From assembly GCF_039679125.1 (NCBI RefSeq), contig NZ_CP155551.1:3286001-3350000 (forward strand): DNA of 64,000 nt, written 5' to 3'. A program made the translations under genes and the position numbers. Each line of letters opens with the position of its first letter. Position 1 is the first letter of the stretch. Positions 8,611-16,774 of the stretch are shown piece after piece. The stretch is from Blastococcus sp. HT6-4 (GTDB taxonomy: Bacteria; Actinomycetota; Actinomycetes; Mycobacteriales; Geodermatophilaceae). The notes below the pieces were generated by a model. That model made no database searches and was not told where the DNA came from. It worked only from the letters and a program-made list of their open reading frames with translations.

Positions 8611-10817
8611 GCCTTCTCCAACCACTCGGCGCGCTCGTCGCTGGCGAGGGCCGCGACCTCCGCGGCCAGGCCGGGGTGGTCGGCGAGCCCGCGGTCGGTG
8701 GACAGCAGCGCGGTCGCCTCGGCGCGGGCCCCGGCGATCAGCTCCTCGTCCGCCAGCAGCGACAGCAGCTTGATGCCCGAGCGCCGGCCGGACTGCGCGG
8801 CGCCGAGGACGTCGCCCTCCCGCCGGGTCTCGAGGTCCAGCCGGGCGAGCTCGAAGCCGTCGGAGGTGGACGCGACGGCGGCCAGCCGCTGCCCGGTGGG
8901 CGACGACGACGGCGCCTCGGTGACCAGCAGGCAGAGACCGGCGTGCGCGCCGCGGGCGACCCGGCCGCGCAGCTGGTGCAGCTGGCTGACGCCGAACCGG
9001 TCGGCGTCCATGACGACCATGACCGTGGCGTTCGGGACGTCCACCCCGACCTCGACGACCGTGGTGGCGACGAGCACGTCGATCTCCCCCGCGGCGAAGG
9101 CGCGCATGACGGCGTCCTTCTCCTCGGGGGTCATCCGGCCGTGCAGGACGTCGAGCCGCAGGCCGGCCAGCGGGCCGCTGCGCAGGATCTCGGCGACGTC
9201 GAGGACGGCCAGCGGTGGCCGCCGGTCGCTGCGGCCCTCCTCCTCGGCGGGGGCGCCGTCGGCGTCCTCGGGCTCGTCGTCGGGGCCGGCCTTGTCGTCC
9301 GGGCTGTCGCCGATGCGCGGGCACACCACGTAGGCCTGGCGGCCGGCGGCGATCTCCTCCCGGAGCCGCACCCACGCGCGGTCCAGCCAGGCCGGCTTCT
9401 CGACGACCGGCACCACCGAGCTCGTGACGCCCCCGCGGCCGCTCGGGAGCTGCCGGAGGGTGGAGATCTCCAGGTCGCCGTAGACGGTCATCGCCACCGT
9501 GCGGGGGATCGGCGTGGCCGTCATCACGAGGACGTGCGGCGGCCGGCTGCCCTTGGCGCGCAGCGCGTCGCGCTGCTCCACGCCGAAGCGGTGCTGCTCG
9601 TCGACGACGACGAGGCCGAGGTCGGCGAACTCGACGCCCTCCTGCAGCAGGGCGTGGGTGCCGACGACGATGCCCGCCCGCCCCTCCGCGACCTCGGCGC
9701 GCGCCTCGCGTCGGGCGGCGGTCCTGAGCGAGCCCGTGAGCAGGGTGACCCGGGTGCCGGCGGGGTCGCCGTCGAGCTCCCCGGCACGGCCGAGCGGGCC
9801 GAGCAGCGCGCGGATGCCGCGGGCGTGCTGGGCGGCGAGGACCTCGGTGGGAGCGAGCAGCGCGGCCTGTCCCCCGGCGTCGACGACCTGGGCCATGGCG
9901 CGCAGGGCGACGACGGTCTTGCCCGACCCCACCTCGCCCTGGAGCAGCCGGTGCATCGGCTGGTCCCGGTCGAGCTCGGCGGCCAGCTCCTCCCCCACGG
10001 CCCGCTGGCCGTCGGTGAGGGCGAAGGGCAGGGCGGCGTCGACGGCGTCGAGCAGGCCGCCGGCCTTCCGGGGGCGGGCGGTGCCCGGCTCCAGCGCGGC
10101 GGCCCGCCGGCGGGCGGCGAGGGTGAGCTGGAGGGTGAGCGCCTCGTCCCACTTCAGCCGGTGCTCGGCGCGCTCGACGTCTTCCGTGGTGGTGGGCCGG
10201 TGGATGTCGAGGAGGGCCGCGGCGAGCGGGAGCAGGCCGTGCCGCACGCGGATCTCCTCGGGCAGCGGGTCCTCGACGAGGTCGCCGAACCCCCCGCCGC
10301 CGCCCACCAGCAGCCGGATCGACTTCTGGATGACCCAGCTGGAGACGTCCTTGCTCGCCGGGTAGATCGGTACGAGCGCGCGCGCCCAGTCGGTGTCGTC
10401 GTCCGAGGCGTCGATCAGGTGCATGTCGGGGTGGGCGAACTGCTTCTCCCCCCGGTACTCGCCGACGGTGCCGGCGAACATGCCCCAGGCGTTCACCTTC
10501 AGGTGTGCGTGGCGGTGGTTGAAGAAGACCAGCTTCATCCGGCCGCTGCCGTCGCCGACGACGACCTCGGTGAGGCTGCCCCGGCGGTTGCGCATGGGGC
10601 GCGTCGTGACGCTCCTGACCTGCGCCAGGACCGTGACGCGGTCACCCACCTGGACGTCGGCGAGGTCGGCCTGCTCGCCCCGCCGGGCGTAGCGGCGGGG
10701 GTAGTGCCGGAGCAGGTGGCGGACGGTGTGCAGGCCGAGCTGCTCGGCCATGCCGGTGGCGGTCTTCGGGCCGAGCACCTTGGCCAGCGGCGTCTCCAGC
10801 GTCACCGCCACGGTCAC
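8607..10817 (-). CDS. recG: ATP-dependent DNA helicase RecG
   Basis: This 736-aa branch-migration helicase rescues stalled forks and processes Holliday junctions. It contains an N-terminal OB wedge domain, Walker A GEVGSGKT, the motif II variant VDEQHRFG, motif III ATPIPRT, and C-terminal helicase motifs with the QLHQLRGRVARG TRG-like region. A less conserved Pro/Asp/Glu-rich insertion (about positions 9230-9300, PDDKAGPDDEPED) interrupts the region after motif III. The GTG start overlaps the upstream gene (GTGA). Confidence 0.96.
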   Translation of the reverse strand: MTVAVTLETPLAKVLGPKTATGMAEQLGLHTVRHLLRHYPRRYARRGEQADLADVQVGDRVTVLAQVRSVTTRPMRNRRGSLTEVVVGDGSGRMKLVFFNHRHAHLKVNAWGMFAGTVGEYRGEKQFAHPDMHLIDASDDDTDWARALVPIYPASKDVSSWVIQKSIRLLVGGGGGFGDLVEDPLPEEIRVRHGLLPLAAALLDIHRPTTTEDVERAEHRLKWDEALTLQLTLAARRRAAALEPGTARPRKAGGLLDAVDAALPFALTDGQRAVGEELAAELDRDQPMHRLLQGEVGSGKTVVALRAMAQVVDAGGQAALLAPTEVLAAQHARGIRALLGPLGRAGELDGDPAGTRVTLLTGSLRTAARREARAEVAEGRAGIVVGTHALLQEGVEFADLGLVVVDEQHRFGVEQRDALRAKGSRPPHVLVMTATPIPRTVAMTVYGDLEISTLRQLPSGRGGVTSSVVPVVEKPAWLDRAWVRLREEIAAGRQAYVVCPRIGDSPDDKAGPDDEPEDADGAPAEEEGRSDRRPPLAVLDVAEILRSGPLAGLRLDVLHGRMTPEEKDAVMRAFAAGEIDVLVATTVVEVGVDVPNATVMVVMDADRFGVSQLHQLRGRVARGAHAGLCLLVTEAPSSSPTGQRLAAVASTSDGFELARLDLETRREGDVLGAAQSGRRSGIKLLSLLADEELIAGARAEATALLSTDRGLADHPGLAAEVAALASDERAEWLEKA

Positions 10818-12418
10818 TCCACCCCGATCTGCAGCGGGAGCGAGCTGGGACCGCCGTCGTAGCGGACGACCTCGATGGTGGGGTGGGCCGAGGAGAGGTG
10901 GCCGCACACGGTGTCACCGAGGCCGGTGTCCGTGCCGACGACGAGGGTCGCCATCTCCCCGCCCGCGGAGAGCAGCCGGTCGAGCAGGTCGCAGGCGACG
11001 GCGGACGGCTCCGCCCCGATCACCACGACGTCGCCCTCCGCCGAGCCCAGGACGTCGCCCGGGTGGCAGCGGCCGGCGGAGGTCAGCGCCTCCTGGTCGG
11101 CGACGGTGACCTCGGCCCAGCGGGTGGCCGCGGCGGCCTCGGCCATGGCGATGACGTCGTCGCCGAAGCGCCGTCCGGGGTCGGTGACCGCCACGGCGGC
11201 GAGCCCCTGCACCGGGGACCGGGTGGGCACCACCCCGATCTCGCGACCGGCCTCGCGGGCCCGCGTGGCCGCCCGGGATGCGTCCGGGAGGAGGCCGACG
11301 TCGTTGGGCAGCACGACGACCTCCTGCGCACCCGAGGCGACGATCTCGTCGACGAAGTCGTCCTCGGTGATGCCGCCCGGGCCGCAGACGAGGACGCGGG
11401 CGCCCTCGGCGCGGAACAACTCGGCCAGGCCGTCGCTGTGCACGGCCGCGACGACGGCGCGCAGCCCCGCCACGGGTGCCGGCGGGGGCACCGGCGCGAG
11501 CGGGGTGACGGAGATGCGGTGCGGCCGGCCGGCCTCGATGCCGGCCTCGATGGCGGCGCCGACGTCGGAGACGTGCACGTGGACGTTCCACTCCCGGCCG
11601 GTGGGCGTGTCGACCCCGACGACGACGAGGCTGTCACCGAGCGCGGCGAGCCGCTGGTGCAGGCGGGCCACGGCGGCCTCGTCGGTGTCGGCCAGCAGGT
11701 ACTGCACCTCGCTGCCCGGGCCGGGCGGCGGTTGGTGCGGTGCGTGCTCGTGGCCGTGCCGCCGGCGGTGCCGGTCGGGACCGTCCAGGGCCGGCCGGAC
11801 CGGCTGGACGCCGGTGACGGTGCGCACGAGGGCGTCGAGGACGAGGCACAGCCCGGCACCGCCGGCGTCGACCACTCCGGCCTCGCGGAGGACGGCGAGC
11901 TGCCCGGGGGTGCGGTCGAGGGCCGCGCGGGCGCCGTCGGCGGCGGCCCGGACGACGTCGGCGAGCGTGGTGCGCCTCTCGTCGACGGCGGTGACGGCAC
12001 CCTCCCCGGCGGCCCGGGCGACGGTGAGGAAGGTGCCCTCCTCCGGATCGGCGACCGCCGCGTAGGAGCCCTCGGCGGCCTTCCGCAGCGCGCCCGCGAG
12101 GGCCGGGCCGTCGGCCGGTGGCTGGTCGGCTAGCTGGTCGGCCAGCCCGCGCAGGAGCTGGGCGAGGATCGTGCCGGAGTTGCCGCGTGCGGCGAGGACC
12201 GCGCCGCGGGCCATGACGGCCCAGGCGGGCTCGTGGGCCTCCGCCGACTCCAGGGCGGCCAGGGCGCCTTCCGCGGTGTGCAGCAGGTTGGTGCCGGTGT
12301 CGCCGTCGGGGACCGGGAAGACGTTGAGGTCGTCGAGCCGGCTCCGGGAGTCGGACAGCGCCTCGACCGCGGCGCGGCACCACTGACCGACCGCGGCGTC
12401 GTCCAGCGCCGGCAGCAC
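10814..12418 (-). CDS. DAK2-domain kinase, FakA/YloV-like
   Basis: This protein of about 534 aa has an N-terminal DAK2 phosphatase/kinase domain (NVFPVPDGDTGTNLL, GARGNSGTILAQLLRG, about residues 35-110) and a C-terminal FakA-type domain (about 330-534). FakA phosphorylates fatty acids bound to FakB/DegV proteins in Firmicutes; actinobacterial homologues such as Rv2974c are uncharacterised. The start is uncertain: GTG codons at 12418, 12436 and 12502 are all in frame. I prefer 12418 because family similarity begins right there. It overlaps recG and faces away from rpmB. Confidence 0.85.
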   Translation of the reverse strand: MLPALDDAAVGQWCRAAVEALSDSRSRLDDLNVFPVPDGDTGTNLLHTAEGALAALESAEAHEPAWAVMARGAVLAARGNSGTILAQLLRGLADQLADQPPADGPALAGALRKAAEGSYAAVADPEEGTFLTVARAAGEGAVTAVDERRTTLADVVRAAADGARAALDRTPGQLAVLREAGVVDAGGAGLCLVLDALVRTVTGVQPVRPALDGPDRHRRRHGHEHAPHQPPPGPGSEVQYLLADTDEAAVARLHQRLAALGDSLVVVGVDTPTGREWNVHVHVSDVGAAIEAGIEAGRPHRISVTPLAPVPPPAPVAGLRAVVAAVHSDGLAELFRAEGARVLVCGPGGITEDDFVDEIVASGAQEVVVLPNDVGLLPDASRAATRAREAGREIGVVPTRSPVQGLAAVAVTDPGRRFGDDVIAMAEAAAATRWAEVTVADQEALTSAGRCHPGDVLGSAEGDVVVIGAEPSAVACDLLDRLLSAGGEMATLVVGTDTGLGDTVCGHLSSAHPTIEVVRYDGGPSSLPLQIGVE

Positions 12419-12527
12419 GGGTGGGAGGCTACCCACCCGGGGCGACAGGTCCCGGCGCCGCGGGGCGCTCGGCACCCGGATCGGGGCGCGTCCGGAGGCC
12501 ACCGCGACGCCCCGTCCGGGAAGCGGT

Positions 12528-12533
12528 TAGACT
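12528..12533 (+). promoter_or_regulatory. Probable -10 box of rpmB
   Basis: TAGACT matches the actinobacterial TANNNT -10 consensus and lies about 70 nt before rpmB in the divergent gap to the DAK2 gene. No convincing -35 is visible. The resulting 5' UTR would be about 60-65 nt. Confidence 0.45.
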
Positions 12534-12604
12534 CGACGACGGTCTTGATGCGGGTGCTGCCTTGCCCCGCCGTCTGTGAACGATTCTTCTGGGAGTGATC
12601 AACC

Positions 12605-12796
12605 GTGGCTGCCAACTGCGATGTGTGTGGCAAGGGCCCCGGTTTCGGTATGTCGGTGTCGCACTCGCACCGCCGCACGCCGCGCCGTTGGAACCCGAAC
12701 ATCCAGTCCGTGCGGGCGCTGATCGCCCCCGGCAACCGTCGCCGGATCAACGCGTGCACCTCGTGCATCCGCGCCGGCAAGGTCGTCCGCGGCTGA
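12605..12796 (+). CDS. rpmB: 50S ribosomal protein L28
   Basis: This 63-aa large-subunit protein starts at a GTG with GGGAG 7-11 nt upstream. It has the L28 pattern HSHRRTPRRWNPN and two CxxC pairs (CDVC near residue 5 and CTSC near residue 51). It is therefore the zinc-containing (C+) paralogue type, which in Actinobacteria often coexists with a zinc-free copy under Zur control. No Zur box is obvious upstream. It is transcribed alone and ends in a strong terminator. Confidence 0.97.
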   Translation: MAANCDVCGKGPGFGMSVSHSHRRTPRRWNPNIQSVRALIAPGNRRRINACTSCIRAGKVVRG

Positions 12797-12820
12797 GCCG
12801 AGGGGCCTGACCCTCGAACT

Positions 12821-12871
12821 GAGCACGACGAACCCCGGAGGTCACCGGCCTCCGGGGTTCCTCGCGTGCTC
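12821..12871 (+). terminator. Strong hairpin terminator of rpmB
   Basis: An 11-bp perfect stem (12831-12841 with 12849-12859, arms AACCCCGGAGG) is flanked by a second pairing of 12821-12827 with 12865-12871. Together they form an extended two-segment hairpin just after the rpmB stop. No long U-run follows, as is usual in this GC range. Confidence 0.75.
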
Positions 12872-12885
12872 GGCGCCCACCTAGC

Positions 12886-13049
12886 TGTAGTGCCACGAGC
12901 GTTGTCGACGGCATGGCGGGATGCGACAGCAGGAGGACCTCCGGGCGAAGGTGTGGGTGCCGACGCCTCACCGACGACCCGGAGGTCCCGCGTCTCACGC
13001 CCAGGCCTGGCTGACCGTTCACGGCCGGGCGGAACTGGTTCGCTCCTAG
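12886..13049 (+). mobile_element. Relic of an IS481-family insertion sequence (left end only)
   Basis: The reading frame at 12990-13049 encodes ASHAQAWLTVHGRAELVRS followed by a stop. This closely resembles the usual start of IS481-type transposases (SHANA-LTVHGR-LV). A GGAGGT ribosome site precedes it at 12981, but the expected start codon has become GCG and the frame ends after 19 codons. The likely element end is TGTAGTGCCACGAGC at 12886. No downstream part of the transposase or right end is visible. Family recognition is from memory of IS481 proteins. Confidence 0.6.
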
Positions 13050-13215
13050 CGGTCGCGGTGGCCAAGGAGAGCGCCTCCAGGTCCTCGGTCCGTGTTAACC
13101 CGGTGTTTGCCGACTCGATTACCGGCGTTCCGATCACGTAGCGGAACCGCCCCGCTCCCGTGCGGTAGGAATTGCAGGCCACAAGGGGTGGCAAGGTCCT
13201 CACGGGTCGGAGTGG
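13050..13215. other. Non-coding stretch between IS relic and protease gene
   Basis: No gene or clear repeat was recognised here. The base composition is a little lower in GC than the neighbours, with runs such as GTGTTAACCCGGTGTTTG. It probably carries the promoter of the protease gene, but no confident -10/-35 pair could be assigned. Confidence 0.4.
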
Positions 13216-14547
13216 ATGAATGCGCGCTCGCACAAGCTTTCCTCGATCTCACTGCTGACCATCGGCGCTCTCGTCCTGGGAGCACCCCACGCCTCGGCCG
13301 ATCCGACGAAGCCGCCCGTGCCCGTAGAAGCAGGTGTTCCGGCTCGGCCAGGTGAGTCCCCTCCCGGCGGCGACACAGAAATCGGTCTCACCCCCGAGGA
13401 GACATCGACGATCGGCGCCATCCCACTGGTGTCGCCGGAGATGGATGACCTGGCCGACGAGATAACCGCAACGTTCAGCGAGGACCCCAGGTTCTCGGCC
13501 GCCGAGATCGGCAAGAACAACGAGAAGATCATCGTTCACTGGCATGGAGAGATCGACTCTGCTCTGAGGAAGATGGTCAAGCGGCATCCCAAGGTGCCCG
13601 TCATCTACCACCAGACGGCGCATCTCCCAGGAGATCTGCGGAGTGCCGCCGACACGCTCATGGACTCGGTGCCGGAGGTGACCGGCGTCGCCGTCAACTT
13701 CGACGGGTCGGGGATCGAAGTGTCCATCGGCCAAGCCGCTGGAGCCAGCCGCCTGGAGGTGGTCGAGCGCTTCATCGAGACGACCGTCGACTTCCCGGTG
13801 GAGGTCACGCATGAGGACGAGGCGCTCGCCGCAGCGGATCGCGGTTTCGACGAGTACCACTTGGGCGGCGGTCTGCTGCACGACTACGTAGCCGGATACT
13901 CGTTCCATTCCTGCACCGCTGGCTTCGCGGTCGAGAAGGACGGCGTGGATGGAATGATGTTCGCTGCCCATTGCGGCCCCGAATCCATGCAATGGATAAT
14001 CTCGGACCGCGTGAACAACCCCGGCGTGGCGCAGTACTACGGGAAGACGATCCTGCGGAACACCAGCTACGACGGTGCCATCATCAGCTCCACATACTCT
14101 TATCCATATGTGCATGTAGGTGGAGTGCGCAGCACCACGATCTCCCCCATCTCAGGGCAGGCGTACGCCAATCCGGGTGACCGCGTCTGTTACAGCGGCG
14201 CCTTCACCGGAACCAGGTGCGACAGCATCGTCCAGAACACCTACCGGCGGATCGCGCTGAGCGGGCAGCCCGACCTGCAGGATGTCCGCGTCTTCGAAAC
14301 GGTGTCGGCGGATGGCAACGCCGCAGCGGGAAATGGGGACAGCGGCGGACCGGTCTACACCATCCGTAACGACGGCACCCGGACCGCCGTGGGAATCATC
14401 TCGGCGATGCCCATGACGGCCACGGCGGAAGCCTGCGCGACCACCGCAACGCCTGGGGGCGCCGGTCGCCTGTGCAGCGCCACGGTCTATGCCGGCGCCG
14501 TCTCGTCCATCGCGATCCAAACCGGCTGGAACGTGAAGGTCAGGTGA
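13216..14547 (+). CDS. Secreted streptogrisin-like serine protease (S1 family)
   Basis: This 443-aa preproprotease is predicted to be exported. It has a Sec-type signal peptide (residues 1-28, ending ASA-D), a pro-region (about 30-210) and a chymotrypsin-fold domain with the triad His252 (FAAHC), Asp286 (SYDGAI) and Ser376 (GNGDSGGPV). Cys233/Cys253, Cys325/Cys335 and Cys407/Cys420 fit the disulfides of the streptogrisin/alpha-lytic protease group. Base composition is visibly lower in GC and the codon choice is more mixed (ata, aat, tat) than in flanking core genes. It also follows an IS relic, so horizontal acquisition is likely. The substrate is unknown. Confidence 0.9.
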   Translation: MNARSHKLSSISLLTIGALVLGAPHASADPTKPPVPVEAGVPARPGESPPGGDTEIGLTPEETSTIGAIPLVSPEMDDLADEITATFSEDPRFSAAEIGKNNEKIIVHWHGEIDSALRKMVKRHPKVPVIYHQTAHLPGDLRSAADTLMDSVPEVTGVAVNFDGSGIEVSIGQAAGASRLEVVERFIETTVDFPVEVTHEDEALAAADRGFDEYHLGGGLLHDYVAGYSFHSCTAGFAVEKDGVDGMMFAAHCGPESMQWIISDRVNNPGVAQYYGKTILRNTSYDGAIISSTYSYPYVHVGGVRSTTISPISGQAYANPGDRVCYSGAFTGTRCDSIVQNTYRRIALSGQPDLQDVRVFETVSADGNAAAGNGDSGGPVYTIRNDGTRTAVGIISAMPMTATAEACATTATPGGAGRLCSATVYAGAVSSIAIQTGWNVKVR

Positions 14548-14660
14548 GCGCGGAGGCGGCAGGGTGCACCGGATGTCCCCGCCGCCTCCTGCTCCACCGG
14601 GTCGAGCACCCCGCTGCACTCGGGCCAAGGGGAGAGACTGAGGCTCGTCGAGGAGGAATC

Positions 14661-15074
14661 GTGCGTGAAGCGTCCGTCGTGAGGCAGTTCATCGGCTTCC
14701 CTCCCGCTGTGGGAGCGCTCCGGCCGGTGCTTCCCCCAGGCGTCGGCCCGGAGGCCGCACCCCCGTTCCCGCTGCCGCCGTACCCGGGGCAGGAGCACTG
14801 GGTCGATACGTGGATCGGATGGCTGGATGACGGTGCACTCCTGGCCCTGGTGACCTGGGGCAGCCCATCTCTGCTCCCGACGATCGCTCTCGATGCCGAC
14901 GAGCAGGGCACCCTCGAGCTCCAGATCGGATACGACACATCCCTTCCACCTGGCCACGCCATAGCTGGAAGCCTGTCTGCCATCACGTCCGTCGTCGCGC
15001 CGGGGGCTGCGGCGACAGGTGGCAGAACCCTGCGGGTGGTCGTGAAAGGTGTCGGAACGGCGCAGCTCGACTAG
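14661..15074 (+). CDS. Uncharacterised 137-aa protein
   Basis: I do not recognise this protein. A GTG preceded by a near-perfect AGGAGG site (5 nt spacing) sets the start at 14661. The protein has a Pro-rich segment (about residues 15-45, PPGVGPEAAPPFPLPPYPG), a Trp-rich patch (HWVDTWIGWLDD) and a beta-rich C-terminus. No signal peptide or membrane helix is present. It lies 113 nt downstream of the protease on the same strand and may share its transcript or its origin. A role as a partner or inhibitor of the protease is speculation. Confidence 0.65.
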   Translation: MREASVVRQFIGFPPAVGALRPVLPPGVGPEAAPPFPLPPYPGQEHWVDTWIGWLDDGALLALVTWGSPSLLPTIALDADEQGTLELQIGYDTSLPPGHAIAGSLSAITSVVAPGAAATGGRTLRVVVKGVGTAQLD

Positions 15075-15098
15075 GGGTCCCGCCTCCCCGCCCCGGTG

Positions 15099-15630
15099 TC
15101 ACAGGTGGGAGCAGGTACCCGCCGTCAGCTGTACTGACGGCGGGCATGGCGGGGGGCTGCAGCAGCAGGACGACCGGGTCCCACCCGTGTCGAGGATCCG
15201 GCGGCCCACCTCCGCGAACCCGTGATCCCGGTAGTAGCCGCGCAGTCGGTCATCGGTCTCCACACACTCCAACCGGAGGTGTGCCCGGCCGGCCCCGACC
15301 GCCTCGCCGGCAACCCAGTCCAGCAGTCGCGCACCGTGCCCACCACCGGCGTGGGCCGAGAGACCATCAGGCCGTGCACGTGGGCGGCGTCGTCCGGACG
15401 CGCCGCCCAGACGTCGGGATCGGACCACAGGAGGCGCAGCGCACCACCGCGGCACCGGCGCGGAGCACGTGCCATTCCCCCGCCACCACCTGCGCGGCCA
15501 TCTCCGCCAGCCGCACCTCACCCGGGAGCCACTGCCGGATGCCCGTCCCGACCATCCACCAGGCGCGGGACTCGCGCAGCTCAGACAGCGCCGCCACGTC
15601 CTCGGTGGTCACCGGCCGGGGCGCCGTCAT
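15099..15630 (-). pseudogene. GNAT acetyltransferase broken by two frameshifts
   Basis: The start is intact at 15630 (MTAPRPVTTEDVAALSELRES, overlapping the upstream kinase-like gene as ATGA). Similarity then continues in three successive frames. Frame one runs to about 15450 (EWHVLRAGAAVV), frame two to about 15362 (LLWSDPDVWAARPDDAAHVHGLMVS), and frame three carries the acetyl-CoA binding part (GGGHGARLLDWVAGEA) to the end (YYRDHGFAEVGRRI). Each piece fits a normal GNAT fold, so the gene was functional before two single-base changes near 15450 and 15362. Sequencing error cannot be excluded. Confidence 0.75.
15118..15144. terminator. Bidirectional hairpin between convergent genes
   Basis: A perfect 11-bp stem (CCCGCCGTCAG at 15118-15128 with its complement at 15134-15144, 5-nt loop) sits between the 137-aa plus-strand gene and the broken GNAT gene on the minus strand. 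No U-run is present. Confidence 0.55.
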
Positions 15631-16247
15631 CGACCGCCGAGGCCGCGCCCGCGTGCGGCGGCGACGACCAGCTCGACGCAGGTCTCCAGCGGCAGCGCCG
15701 TGGTGTCCACGACGAGGTGGTAGTTCCCGGCCGCCGCGGGGTCGCAGCGGTAGAAGTGCCGCACGTATGCCTCCCGCCCCCGGTCGACCGCCGCCATCTC
15801 CCGTGCGACCTCGTCGCGGGGGCGGCCCGACCGCGCCACCGCCGCGGCCAGGCGCCGGTCGCGCGGGCCGTCGAGCCGCACGTGGAGGGCATCGGCCCGG
15901 CCCCGCAGCACCATCGCCGCAGCCCGCCCCAGCACCACACCGCCGTCCCCCGTGGCGATCTCGGTGAGGATCCGCTCGGTCTGCTCCCGGTAGGCCCGGG
16001 CGTCGGGAAGCGGTGCGCCCGGCACGACGCCACCCACCGGGTCGGGCATCGTCCCCAGCGAGGCGACCAGCCGCCACAGCCCGCGGACGACGGTCTCGTC
16101 GTTGGCCTCCGCCTCGGCCACCGGCACGCCCAGCCGCCCGGCCACCTGGGCGGGGATCGCCCGGTCGTGGAACGGCAGCCGCAGCCGCTCGGCGACCGCC
16201 GGGGCGATCTCCGCGCCCGCCGCACCGTAAGGGGCCGAGATCGTCAC
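15627..16247 (-). CDS. Cytidylate kinase-like P-loop protein
   Basis: This 206-aa protein resembles the cytidylate-kinase-like family: VTISAPYGAAGAEIAPAVAERL forms an N-terminal nucleotide-binding loop variant, followed by helical segments with YREQTERILTEIA and VVLGRAAAMVLRGR. It is distinct from the essential Cmk and its substrate is unknown. The GTG start overlaps the stop of the upstream GNAT gene, and its own stop overlaps the broken GNAT gene, so the three are one coupled unit downstream of thiL. Confidence 0.75.
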   Translation of the reverse strand: MTISAPYGAAGAEIAPAVAERLRLPFHDRAIPAQVAGRLGVPVAEAEANDETVVRGLWRLVASLGTMPDPVGGVVPGAPLPDARAYREQTERILTEIATGDGGVVLGRAAAMVLRGRADALHVRLDGPRDRRLAAAVARSGRPRDEVAREMAAVDRGREAYVRHFYRCDPAAAGNYHLVVDTTALPLETCVELVVAAARGRGLGGR

Positions 16248-16774
16248 GACACCCACGTCGCCTCCCCCTCGTCCGCCGCGGCGGACAGCTCCTTGCCGAG
16301 GAACACGGCATCCGGGGAGCACGCGTAGACGCCGTACCCCGGCACCGGCCGGTAGCCCAGCTGCGCGTACAGCGCGACGGCCTCGAGCTGCTTCCGGCCG
16401 GTGTTGAGCACCACCGACCGGTGGCCCGCCCGGGCGGCCGTCGACTCCAGCTCCGCCATCAGCACCTGCGCGAGCCCCCGCCGCCGGAAGCCCGGCGCCA
16501 CGTAGACCCGCTTGATCTCCACACCCCCGGGCGGGTAGACCCGCCAGGCCCCGCACCCCGCGGCGACGCCGTCGACCTCCGCGGCCAGGAACAGCCCGTC
16601 CGGCGGGGAGAACTCCGCCGGGTCCACCACGGCGGAGTCCCGGCCGCCGTACCGGGTGACGTACTCCTGCTGCACCGCCTCGACCAGGGTCTGCGCCAGG
16701 GGGTCGTCGTAGGGAACCGGCCGCAGCCGTACCGCGGCGCCGTCCCCGAGCACCCGCTCAGCCGAAGTGGACAT
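16244..16774 (-). CDS. GNAT family N-acetyltransferase
   Basis: This 176-aa protein has a GNAT acetyl-CoA site, with a beta-bulge segment (VEIKRVYVAPGFRRRGLAQVLMAELE, about residues 87-112) carrying the R-x-x-G-x-G/A-type loop, and C-terminal LYAQLGYRPVPGYG. The acceptor substrate cannot be inferred. It overlaps the end of thiL by 17 nt and the next gene by 4 nt. Confidence 0.85.
   Translation of the reverse strand: MSTSAERVLGDGAAVRLRPVPYDDPLAQTLVEAVQQEYVTRYGGRDSAVVDPAEFSPPDGLFLAAEVDGVAAGCGAWRVYPPGGVEIKRVYVAPGFRRRGLAQVLMAELESTAARAGHRSVVLNTGRKQLEAVALYAQLGYRPVPGYGVYACSPDAVFLGKELSAAADEGEATWVS

Noticed and set aside
12130-13233. Minus-strand open frame running through rpmB and the DAK2 start
   Set aside because: It crosses rpmB in antisense and uses the wrong frame of the DAK2-type gene. 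No domain fits.
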